Origin: Chitinophagales bacterium
GTDB taxonomy: Bacteria; Bacteroidota; Bacteroidia; Chitinophagales; UBA2359
Assembly (NCBI GenBank): GCA_020628375.1
Contig: JAHDFD010000002.1
Location: forward strand, 197,025 to 261,024
Reading direction: 5' to 3'
Length of the DNA: 64,000 nt
Numbering within the stretch: the stretch's first letter is position 1; each line of letters opens with the position of its first letter. Both the position numbers and the translations under genes were made by a program. The notes beneath the pieces are model-generated. The model saw only the letters and a list, made by a program, of their open reading frames with translations, was not told where the DNA came from and did not search any database. Below, piece after piece: positions 52,763-60,679 of this stretch.

Positions 52763-54168
52763 TGGCAAGTAAAATAATATCAGGAAAAGATATAAAGCAG
52801 ATAGGCTTTAAAGGAGGCGAACTTATCAATACGATACTTCAGGTTGTACACACACACTATAAAAATAAATCAAAGAATTACAAAATTGGTTTACTGAGGC
52901 AAGTGTTCAATCAACCCGACAAGTTCGACGAACATAAACAACTGGGAAGAATAGTAAGTGCGATGAATTCTGAAGATGCTTCAAATATCGAGGCATCTTC
53001 TACACCTCAGGATGAAAAACCAATTGCAATTTATGGGCGATCAGGAATTGATGAAAAAACCATCGATCAGATGGATCAGGCGATGAGTTTACCGATAGTT
53101 GAGAGAGGAGCGCTTATGCCGGATGCTCATGTTGGATATGGCTTACCGATTGGAGGGGTTTTGGCAACTGAAAATGAAGTAATACCTTATGCAGTTGGTG
53201 TCGACATTGGCTGTAGAATGTGTTTGAGTATTTTCGATCTTCCAGCGAATGAACTGAAAAAGAATACCTATTTTTTCAAAAATTCACTGAAAGAAAATAC
53301 CCGCTTTGGAAACAAAGAGGTCTTTAAGAACCCAAATGAATACGAGGTATTAGAACATTCAGCTTTCGATGAAATTTCCTTTTTACAAAAATTAAAAGGA
53401 AAGGCATTAAGACAAATAGGTTCTTCAGGTGGTGGTAATCACTTTGCAGAATTCGGGGAAGTATTAATTACTGATCCGGAAAATGAATGGGGATTAGAAC
53501 CAGGTGAATATATGGGCTTATTAACCCATTCAGGTTCTCGTGGCTTAGGAGCTGAAATAGCCATTCATTACACCCGTCTGGCGAAAATGCTGAACAGATC
53601 GGATCTGGTAAATAAAAATCTGGCTTGGCTAGATCTTGATTCCGAAGCTGGTCAGGAATATTGGATAGCGATGAATTTAGCAGGTGATTATTCGGCGAGT
53701 TGCCACTTCGATATTCATACAAGAATAATGGAGGAGATAGGTGCAGAATTAATGGTGAGGATAGAAAACCACCACAATTTTGCCTGGAAAGAAACGATAG
53801 AAGGCAAAGAATACATTGTTCACAGAAAAGGAGCAACTCCGGCAGCTAAAGGAGAGTTGGGTATTATTCCGGGAAGCATGATGCATGCAGGTTATATTGT
53901 TCGGGGTCTTGGAAATGAAAAAGCCTTGAATTCTGCTTCACATGGTGCAGGACGATTACATTCCAGAAAAAAGGCAAAGCAGAATTTTTCAAAGAAATTC
54001 ATTCGTCAGCAAATGAAGAAGAAAGGTATAACCTTAATCGGTGGTGGCGTTGATGAAGCGCCTATGGCTTACAAGAATATTGACGAAGTTATGCAAAAGC
54101 AAACAGACTTAGTTGAAGTAGTCGGGAAGTTTCAACCACGTATTGTAAGAATGAATAAGGATGGATGA
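52762..54168 (+). CDS. rtcB: RtcB-family RNA ligase
   Basis: This 468-residue ligase seals 2',3'-cyclic phosphate or 3'-phosphate RNA ends to 5'-OH ends using GTP and Mn2+. Metal ligands are visible: D148 and C151 (VGVDIGCRM), H227 (GGGNHFAE), H256 (LLTHSGSRG) and H337 (IENHHNFAW). The guanylylated histidine is H394 in SHGAGR, and K438 lies in MAYKNID. All active residues are present. The first 85 residues are an extra helical region absent from E. coli RtcB, and GCRM replaces the usual GCGM. The class resembles the second RtcB type found with repair or defence genes. Coupled to the PcfJ gene; no RtcA, RtcR or Ro60 gene is near. Confidence 0.9.
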   Translation: MASKIISGKDIKQIGFKGGELINTILQVVHTHYKNKSKNYKIGLLRQVFNQPDKFDEHKQLGRIVSAMNSEDASNIEASSTPQDEKPIAIYGRSGIDEKTIDQMDQAMSLPIVERGALMPDAHVGYGLPIGGVLATENEVIPYAVGVDIGCRMCLSIFDLPANELKKNTYFFKNSLKENTRFGNKEVFKNPNEYEVLEHSAFDEISFLQKLKGKALRQIGSSGGGNHFAEFGEVLITDPENEWGLEPGEYMGLLTHSGSRGLGAEIAIHYTRLAKMLNRSDLVNKNLAWLDLDSEAGQEYWIAMNLAGDYSASCHFDIHTRIMEEIGAELMVRIENHHNFAWKETIEGKEYIVHRKGATPAAKGELGIIPGSMMHAGYIVRGLGNEKALNSASHGAGRLHSRKKAKQNFSKKFIRQQMKKKGITLIGGGVDEAPMAYKNIDEVMQKQTDLVEVVGKFQPRIVRMNKDG

Positions 54169-54206
54169 TCTTTAGAATACAGTTACCCTGACAGGGTTAA
54201 CTCCGG

Positions 54207-54686
54207 CTAAATCAACTTCCTATCAGAAATTAAAATCCCATCGGTATCGGCATAAATATACTGGTGGGGTTTTATTTTAACTCCATTTATCAGTAGGGTT
54301 TCGTTCTTTAGACCAATATTTCGTTTAATACTTTTAACCGGACAAGTGCCCAATGCTTTAATACCAATATCCAAAGTATTGATCTCTTTAGCATCTCTGA
54401 TACAACCGTAAACAATAATGCCTGACCAATTATTCGTCATCGCCAATTTAGCAATATTATCACCAACCAAAGCGCATCTTCTCGAACCTCCACCATCGAC
54501 AAACAGCACTTTTCCTTTTCCGTTTTCTTCTAAGGTTTTCCTTACAAAGCTATTGTCTTCGTGTAATTTTAATGTTATAATTTCCCCCCCGAAAGCATCT
54601 ATTTTTCCAAAATGCTGCATTTGAAGATCAAGATAACTTAGTTCATCTGCAAATTCGTCCCAAAGGTCTGCGGTAATAATATTCAT
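54207..54686 (-). CDS. RraA-family protein
   Basis: This 159-residue protein of the RraA fold has the key segments GGGSRRCALVGDNIAKLA, then GIIVYGCIRDAKEI, then a late DTDGILIS. In Proteobacteria RraA inhibits RNase E; other members are 4-hydroxy-4-methyl-2-oxoglutarate aldolases that use a divalent metal bound near the GDN and RD motifs. Bacteroidota often lack classical RNase E, so an aldolase or unknown role is equally possible. Its start overlaps the patatin stop in an ATGA arrangement, so the two are co-transcribed on the minus strand. It converges with rtcB, 38 bases away. Confidence 0.85.
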   Translation of the reverse strand: MNIITADLWDEFADELSYLDLQMQHFGKIDAFGGEIITLKLHEDNSFVRKTLEENGKGKVLFVDGGGSRRCALVGDNIAKLAMTNNWSGIIVYGCIRDAKEINTLDIGIKALGTCPVKSIKRNIGLKNETLLINGVKIKPHQYIYADTDGILISDRKLI

Positions 54687-55906
54687 TTGTTTAGATTTTT
54701 ATATCGAGCTACTTCTTCTGAAAAACAAGTATTTCCAACTTCAGTAATAAATTGATTATCTCTGGTAATTTTGTATTTCAAAGGTTGATTAATGATCTCA
54801 TCATCTCTCCATCTTTCAAAAAATTCGTACAGTAACTGAACATCACAAGCATCGGTCAAATCCATATCCAAGTTGTAAAGTGTTTCGAGCAATTTACGAT
54901 TTGAAGTGCTTGTATCCTCATTGAAAAAAATCATGGGCGACAATCGAATAAAATCAATTGCTTTTTCCTTATTATTTCCTGACAACATCATAAATGCAAC
55001 AAAATTCGCCCAATCAGGCGGTTCATATAATATCGTTTTCGCTTGTTGTAGAACAGATAATTTGAAGAATGCCCATTGATCGCAATAAGCCTTAAAGTTG
55101 AGTTTTTTATTTCTGTTTTTTTGTGTACTGAAACGATATTTGTAAAAGTCTTCTTTTTCTTTTTCAGAAGTTACTTTGTTTCCTGTACCAATAGATAGTA
55201 CCTGAATTTGATCATTATTATATCCTAATTTATAAGCTTCGATAATTCCTGCTACAACCGGATTATTAAAGCCACCTAAAGCACCGTCCCATAATTCATA
55301 GTATTTTTCTAAATGGGGTTGTTTAGAAGAAGACTTAAACCTTGCCGGAAAATCAAAATATTGGATTGGAGCATTTGAAGAACCATGAATCACTTCATTC
55401 AGTGTTACATCTTCAAGTTCAGGATTATCAGAATATGATCTGAAAAATTTTGCTCGGTTATCATAGGCATTAAAAGTGCAAACAACAAATTCCGGTGAAG
55501 CATCACCAATTAGCTTGGGTAATTCGCTTAAGTGCTTAGAACCAAAGTCAGGGAATAACTGATCAAAAGCAGCTTTCTTTTTCGGCGCACTGTATTTCGG
55601 ACCAAAAGGAAGTCCAAATAGTTGCATTATTCCAATTGGAAAATACTTTTCAAAAACAGTATTTTTACTGAAAATCTTTTCTCGATTCTCTTGTTTATTA
55701 AAAGTTGCCTGAGCTTCTTCAAAAGTAAGGTTTTCAACAAGAGAAGCTAAAACGATACTTCCTCCTGAATTGGCAATTACCAAATCGAATTCTTTGAGTA
55801 TTTCATGTCCACTCAGATTCGGATAAAGATGGTTTAAGGTAAGGGTTTGTAAAATAGACCAAACACCTCCACCATCAAGTGAAAGGATTTTAAATTTTTG
55901 AGGCAT
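54683..55906 (-). CDS. Patatin-like phospholipase
   Basis: This 407-residue cytoplasmic lipid acyl hydrolase has the oxyanion loop DGGGVWSI (11-18). The nucleophile S47 sits in ANSGGS where the family's GxSxG motif is expected; the first Gly is Ala. The catalytic Asp is D207 (WDGALGGF). The dyad is therefore intact and the enzyme probably cleaves acyl chains from phospholipids or other lipids. Some patatins are CBASS effectors, but no cyclase is near and this is not evidence for that. It is upstream of and overlapping the RraA gene. The C-terminal 150 residues are helical with no domain recognised. Confidence 0.85.
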   Translation of the reverse strand: MPQKFKILSLDGGGVWSILQTLTLNHLYPNLSGHEILKEFDLVIANSGGSIVLASLVENLTFEEAQATFNKQENREKIFSKNTVFEKYFPIGIMQLFGLPFGPKYSAPKKKAAFDQLFPDFGSKHLSELPKLIGDASPEFVVCTFNAYDNRAKFFRSYSDNPELEDVTLNEVIHGSSNAPIQYFDFPARFKSSSKQPHLEKYYELWDGALGGFNNPVVAGIIEAYKLGYNNDQIQVLSIGTGNKVTSEKEKEDFYKYRFSTQKNRNKKLNFKAYCDQWAFFKLSVLQQAKTILYEPPDWANFVAFMMLSGNNKEKAIDFIRLSPMIFFNEDTSTSNRKLLETLYNLDMDLTDACDVQLLYEFFERWRDDEIINQPLKYKITRDNQFITEVGNTCFSEEVARYKNLNK

Positions 55907-56001
55907 AAACGGTAAGTCTTTTCAGCGTCAAACAAAGACTAGCTCAATCTTTGTAGTCAAATTTTAAACAGATACTAAAGTTATGATATTAAAAACTATT
56001 T

Positions 56002-56520
56002 TCATTCATGAGCCTCGAATTTTAAATCGATCCATCCCTTAATATTTTCGGGTACGGGTGGCGATTGAAGGTCAACACCTAATTCTTTAAATGCATCATT
56101 CGGCTTTAAATGACCTTTTGGTCCACGAAGCATTCCTTCTAAATAGCAAATAGCCCGAACTTCCCCTTTAACTGTAAAAATATGCTCATGGTAGAATCTT
56201 CTTTCATTCCAAAATAATAAACGGGTAGTTAGTTTCACCTTTTCAAAAGCTTTGATCGATCTTTTATACTGAATTGTTTCACGAACGGTAACAGGTGCCC
56301 AGCCTTTCTTTAAAGCACTCGTTCTGAATTCAGAATTAAAAACTAAATTCCAACGTGCCAGTCCCATATACTGGCTATAAGTTTGAGTAAACAAACGTGT
56401 TACATCGGTATCTAGCAAAGGAATTACCCAAAAATTCAGACTTAAATCTTCAGTAATTGCTTTTTTCTCAGATAAAAAACTTTGTAACATCACCCGAATA
56501 AATCGAAGCCGATACATCAT
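56002..56520 (-). CDS. Hotdog-fold thioesterase-like protein
   Basis: This 172-residue protein resembles the 4-hydroxybenzoyl-CoA thioesterase / THEM6-like subfamily. Segments include FWVIPLLDTDVTRLFTQTYSQYMGLARW, the family's middle RETIQYKRSIKAFEKVKLTTR strand, and WNERRFYHEHIFTVKGE. The hotdog core fits, with the catalytic Asp expected early (DTD). It may cleave acyl-CoA thioesters. It ends up 15 bases downstream of the methyltransferase-dioxygenase gene, same strand, so co-transcription is likely, but a metabolic link is not obvious. Confidence 0.75.
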   Translation of the reverse strand: MMYRLRFIRVMLQSFLSEKKAITEDLSLNFWVIPLLDTDVTRLFTQTYSQYMGLARWNLVFNSEFRTSALKKGWAPVTVRETIQYKRSIKAFEKVKLTTRLLFWNERRFYHEHIFTVKGEVRAICYLEGMLRGPKGHLKPNDAFKELGVDLQSPPVPENIKGWIDLKFEAHE

Positions 56521-56535
56521 AGTTTGAAAGAATTA

Positions 56536-57828
56536 TTATCCCACAAAACGTTCATCTACTTCCATTACGTGTCCACAATTATCGCATGAACGCAAATCTT
56601 CACTTGCATAGAACTTTTTGAATACAGGTAAAAAGTCTTGCTCGATATTCGTTAAAGGAAATTTCTTTTCAAATAATTTGTTATTACAATTATCACAAAA
56701 CCACATTAGCCCATCTTCACAATCAGTTCCCTTACGAACCCTTTCGATCACCAAACCAATAGAGCCTTCAGAACGCATAGGCGAATGAGGTACTCCTGCA
56801 GGAAGTAAAAACATTTCTCCTTCATTGATCGGAATATCAACAGCTTTACCATCTTCCTGAATCCGAACGTTAATATTTCCTTCTACCTGATAAAATAATT
56901 CTTCGGTTTCATTATAGTGGTAATCTTTTCGTGCATTAGGACCTGCTACGATCATAACAATATAATCACCTGCCTCGGCGTATAAATTTTTATTTCCAAC
57001 AGGCGGTTTCAATAAATGTCGATTCTCATCTATCCATTTCTGTAAGTTAAAAGGTCTTTTAATCATATTCATTGGTTTAGTTTGCTTAGTATTTCGGGCA
57101 ATCCAGAAACGACATTCTCCGGATTTATCTTTTACTGCTTCCGATTCTTCAAATTTATCACTTCTGTAAAAGCTTTCTAAAATTTCAAGATCATTATTCT
57201 TCAACCAGTCGGCAATTTCTTTCTTGTCAGGAATATGAATAAAAATGGTTCTTGTTTCATTATTAGAACGGGTAATTAAATCACCAAATTCATAAACTTG
57301 CTTCGATTGTAATCCCTTGTTCCAACGTTCTTTTTCTTCTTCCCAAAAAGAAAAATAATTTTCATCTTTATCCCTATCGTGTGTTGTAAAGATAAACAAA
57401 CCATTTGGCTTTAAAACTCTTTTAATTTCGGTGAGTGCCAAATCTCTTTGCTCCTGTTTTGGGATAGACATTAATCCATTGAAAGAAAATATAAGGGCAT
57501 CGAAAGTGTTATCTTCAAATTCAAGTGCACAGGCATCCCCTACTCTGAAGTCTATTGTTGTTTTGAAATAATCTTTTAACTCATTAGCTGCATCGATCAT
57601 TTCGGGCGTAATATCTACTCCTATAATGTTATTATATCCTTTCTTTTTCAAGGCGAAGGTGGTTCGTCCGGTTCCACATCCTAAATCCAGAATTCGATCT
57701 TCAGGTTTCAAATATTTATCGAAGGTATAAGTTTCTGAATCCCATAAACCGATTTTGGAAAATGCAGTGTAGTTTTCAATACCGCTACTGTATTGATCTA
57801 TGATAAATTGGGTGTCGATTTTATTCAT
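56536..57828 (-). CDS. Fusion of SAM methyltransferase and 3-hydroxyanthranilate 3,4-dioxygenase
   Basis: The product has 430 residues from the ATG at 57826-57828; a longer frame begins at a TTG within the upstream gene and is unlikely. Residues 1-250 are a class I methyltransferase with SAM motif ILDLGCGTGRTTFAL, then VGDACALEF and the late FWIARN end of such proteins. After about five linker residues, residues 255-430 are a complete 176-residue 3-hydroxyanthranilate dioxygenase, the enzyme opening the ring on the way to quinolinate and NAD. The iron ligands are H50, E56 and H94 of that part. A rubredoxin-like site has C124, C127, C161 and C164. The junction ATG at 57064-57066 could be an internal start. 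Both halves look active; the fusion is unusual. Confidence 0.85.
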   Translation of the reverse strand: MNKIDTQFIIDQYSSGIENYTAFSKIGLWDSETYTFDKYLKPEDRILDLGCGTGRTTFALKKKGYNNIIGVDITPEMIDAANELKDYFKTTIDFRVGDACALEFEDNTFDALIFSFNGLMSIPKQEQRDLALTEIKRVLKPNGLFIFTTHDRDKDENYFSFWEEEKERWNKGLQSKQVYEFGDLITRSNNETRTIFIHIPDKKEIADWLKNNDLEILESFYRSDKFEESEAVKDKSGECRFWIARNTKQTKPMNMIKRPFNLQKWIDENRHLLKPPVGNKNLYAEAGDYIVMIVAGPNARKDYHYNETEELFYQVEGNINVRIQEDGKAVDIPINEGEMFLLPAGVPHSPMRSEGSIGLVIERVRKGTDCEDGLMWFCDNCNNKLFEKKFPLTNIEQDFLPVFKKFYASEDLRSCDNCGHVMEVDERFVG

Positions 57829-57859
57829 AAAATAAAAAATAGTGAGGTTAATGAATGAT

Positions 57860-58474
57860 TTAAGTGAGCAGGGTTTTATAGTAGTCAATTATACTTTGAA
57901 AAACACCAAGTATTTTATTTACTTCGCTCTTATAATAAGTTTGCTTGTCTATTAATATCATATTTTTATCAAATAGCATAAACTTCCAAGCATCTGCAGT
58001 TGTAACACAGCCATATATCTTATCAATAATAATTTCAGCATCTTTATTGAATAAATATGCACCATATAGTTGAGCAGCACATTGATTAATTCCTAGTTCA
58101 ATATCCTGTCTTTTAGCTTCGACTAAACTTAATATTGGTAAATTTATCGAAAAAGAACCAGTATCTTTTGCGAGAATAAAATCACATTCTCCTGTGAGTC
58201 CTACATTTTTATCTACAATAAGTGATTCTCCAGAATATATAGTAAAAAACTTATTATTTAATCTTCTAAGTTCTAACAAAATTGGAGTAATTATTAACTC
58301 TGATCTTGCTTTCTCACTTTTAATGGGAAGATCTTCTGCTTCTGACAATTGTAAACTTAATGCACTACTTGGTTCTATTAATATAATTTGCTCATCATCA
58401 AATAGATCAACCAATTTATTTGAAATTTGAAATTTTTGTTTTAGATCAGAAAGTGTAAAATCTTTATATGCCAT
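57860..58474 (-). CDS. PD-(D/E)XK nuclease-like protein
   Basis: This 204-residue cytoplasmic protein shows the core of the PD-(D/E)XK superfamily: TGECDFILA supplies the Asp, LSLVEAKRQDIELG the E-x-K, and INQCAAQLYGAYLF a following Gln-containing helix. Such motifs mark nucleases or nuclease-derived binding domains. A helical N-terminus and a C-terminal helix bundle flank the core. I do not recognise a named family and see no restriction methylase partner. It lies 31 bases upstream of the methyltransferase-dioxygenase gene on the same strand. Confidence 0.65.
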   Translation of the reverse strand: MAYKDFTLSDLKQKFQISNKLVDLFDDEQIILIEPSSALSLQLSEAEDLPIKSEKARSELIITPILLELRRLNNKFFTIYSGESLIVDKNVGLTGECDFILAKDTGSFSINLPILSLVEAKRQDIELGINQCAAQLYGAYLFNKDAEIIIDKIYGCVTTADAWKFMLFDKNMILIDKQTYYKSEVNKILGVFQSIIDYYKTLLT

Positions 58475-58573
58475 TAAAAAAAGCTTTCTTCAAAATTAAG
58501 CTATATCTACTAAAAGAAAAGGTGAAAAGTGGAATTTAATAGCTCACTTTCTTACACAAGAAAATACGACAAA

Positions 58574-60580
58574 TTAATCATAAAAGCCCCAAGAGAACCC
58601 GAATTTGAATGCTCTATCCTGTAATGGATAATCAGGATAAGCAAACATTCCTTCCATGCCCGGAACACCTTGTAATAAGTGGAAAGAACGCACAAAAATG
58701 GTTGCCCTTTTCACTTTAAAATTAATAAAGAGATCTAATAGTGGATACTGATCGGTGATATTACTTCCATTAGAATAAAAATTGCCAAGACTCGGTGAAA
58801 AACGAAAGGCATTGAAAGAACTCATATAATTGCAACTTATTCCTGCCTGAACTTCAAGTGCTCGTTTGAATATTTTACCAGCATAGTAAACATCTGATCT
58901 TACAATTAATTTAGGAATGGCTATGGCTGAAGTATTTTCCTGCTGAAATATTATTTTATTCCGCCAGTGTAAAAAATGCTTATACTTCAGATAGGTCTGT
59001 AATTCTATTTCCTGCAACGCAACGCTTGATCGTAATTGATTGGGTTGTTGAAATGAATTAAAATAGGTGAAGTTACTGATCTGTCCAATGCTATAATTCA
59101 AACGTACCCAATTCTTATAACTTGCTCCGATTGAAATTCGATTTTGGGAAATATTCTTTAATTCATCAATATCCCAATCGTGATTAAAGCTGTGATATTC
59201 GTAAAAAACCAAATCGGGTTTTCTTACATTCAATTCATAGGAAAAATTAAGCTGAATATCTTTTAGTAGTTGATAATTGGCATTTGTTTTCCAATAAATA
59301 TTATTGGTATTCCAACCTGCTAAACCATATTCTAATTCTGAAAATATTTTTAAATTCTTTGTAAAGAAATTTTCACTGGTAAATCCCTTCGCTTTAAAGA
59401 GTAAAGCATTTAATTTTCTATCCCATCGAAGTTGAGTTGTATCTGTATTTTCAGTTGCCCAACCCAATCTGCTATTCAATAAAGTAATTCCAGAAACTAG
59501 TTTTATTCCTAAGTCTTTATCATTTATTCTTCCTTCCCATGCAGCTAATAATTCATTTTTATAAGTTCGCATACGAACACTATCGGTTATGTTATTATTT
59601 GGATAAAAGTAATTAGGATAATAATCATCCGGCGGCGCATCATCTACATAATCACGTAGTTCTGTTTCTATACTAAAACGATGAATAAACCTGAAAGTAG
59701 GTACGAGCCAACTAACATAAACCGAATCCTTTGTGTCGAGAGAATCTTTGGTTTCACCTATATCATACGATTGTTGTATAAATAACTCTGCTTGTTTTGA
59801 TTGACTTTGGGCATTACCTAAATAGGTATCTTTATTTAATCTGAAACGAGAACTACCATCAAACAAGTTTTCTGAATCGGTTATTCCACCATTCTGTATT
59901 CTCTTTTGATTATTACTTAAATAAGACAGTAGAAAATTATATTTATTGTTGGGTGTTCTTAACCAAGCATTTGCACCTATATTGTTCAATTTTGCTTCTT
60001 GTCTTCTGTATGCTCCTTCTGAACCATGGTGTTTATAGCTCAAAGCAATGCTTATTAAAGGTGAAAAGTTCTGAGCATGCTTTACTTCAAATAGTTGTTC
60101 CTGATCGGCACCAGTTATATATCGGGCGAAAGTATAAGGCGCTTCATTCTGATAAAAGGGTGTATTTTTTCTATCGAAATTATATATATTATTTTGCGGT
60201 ATTCCTAATGTAAGATTCAGTTTTTCAACTTTTGGCAAAGAAATATCATAAGGTACTTGCCCTAAATTACCAGGTTGCTGCCATTGTCTGAAATCCTGCT
60301 CATAAGGATAGTATAAATGTATATCATTTACAGAAGTGTCGAGATTTTCTTTAGTATAAAATTCAAGATCGAAAACGGGATGAATAAGCTTATATCGTTC
60401 GTTTACTTTTATAGTATCCTTTACTAAGATCGAACGGTCTTTCTTAGGTTCTACTGTGGTTGAGTCATTAACCTGTGCACCTGGATTTGTATCTCTTTGT
60501 GCGTTTACTTCCAGCTGTGATAAAAGAACACAACTAAACCACATTAAAGTATAAACTAATTTCAAAGATCGAACGAACAT
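58574..60580 (-). CDS. Putative outer-membrane porin (beta-barrel)
   Basis: This 668-residue protein resembles the Bacteroidota putative porin family (PF14121-like). A signal peptide (1-27, ending VNAQ) precedes a long beta-barrel. Many alternating aromatic and polar strands are seen, such as YKHFLHWRNKIIFQQ and ATIFVRSFHLLQG, and the chain ends in a Phe-rich strand (FKFGFSWGFYD). The N-terminal DTNPGAQVNDST linker is periplasmic. It probably forms a channel or a receptor-like barrel; substrates are unknown. It lies 99 bases downstream of the terminator for dsbD. Confidence 0.78.
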   Translation of the reverse strand: MFVRSLKLVYTLMWFSCVLLSQLEVNAQRDTNPGAQVNDSTTVEPKKDRSILVKDTIKVNERYKLIHPVFDLEFYTKENLDTSVNDIHLYYPYEQDFRQWQQPGNLGQVPYDISLPKVEKLNLTLGIPQNNIYNFDRKNTPFYQNEAPYTFARYITGADQEQLFEVKHAQNFSPLISIALSYKHHGSEGAYRRQEAKLNNIGANAWLRTPNNKYNFLLSYLSNNQKRIQNGGITDSENLFDGSSRFRLNKDTYLGNAQSQSKQAELFIQQSYDIGETKDSLDTKDSVYVSWLVPTFRFIHRFSIETELRDYVDDAPPDDYYPNYFYPNNNITDSVRMRTYKNELLAAWEGRINDKDLGIKLVSGITLLNSRLGWATENTDTTQLRWDRKLNALLFKAKGFTSENFFTKNLKIFSELEYGLAGWNTNNIYWKTNANYQLLKDIQLNFSYELNVRKPDLVFYEYHSFNHDWDIDELKNISQNRISIGASYKNWVRLNYSIGQISNFTYFNSFQQPNQLRSSVALQEIELQTYLKYKHFLHWRNKIIFQQENTSAIAIPKLIVRSDVYYAGKIFKRALEVQAGISCNYMSSFNAFRFSPSLGNFYSNGSNITDQYPLLDLFINFKVKRATIFVRSFHLLQGVPGMEGMFAYPDYPLQDRAFKFGFSWGFYD

Positions 60581-60610
60581 TCAAGTTATTAAATAATCAA
60601 TAAAATAGAA

Positions 60611-60645
60611 ACAAGGCAGTCAGGGCTAAACCTTGACTGCCTTGT
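60611..60645 (-). terminator. Hairpin terminator downstream of the DsbD gene
   Basis: The stem ACAAGGCAGTCAGGG (60611-60625) pairs with CCTTGACTGCCTTGT (60631-60645) with one G-T pair. On the minus strand it is followed by a T-rich run. Confidence 0.8.
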
Positions 60646-60679
60646 ATTTTATAAAAGTATCATTAAGTGTAAATAAATC

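Noticed and set aside
54170..54205. Short ACCCTGACAGGGT hairpin between rtcB and the RraA gene
   Set aside because: The stem is only 5 bp with a 3-base loop and no T run; it may be a weak terminator, but I could not support it.
54683..55906. Reading the patatin gene as a CBASS effector
   Set aside because: No CD-NTase, Cap2 or Cap3-like gene lies nearby, and the neighbours are RraA and a thioesterase.
57829..57888. TTG start extending the methyltransferase-dioxygenase gene
   Set aside because: It overlaps the upstream nuclease-like gene and adds 20 residues unlike a methyltransferase N-terminus; the ATG at 57826-57828 is preferred.
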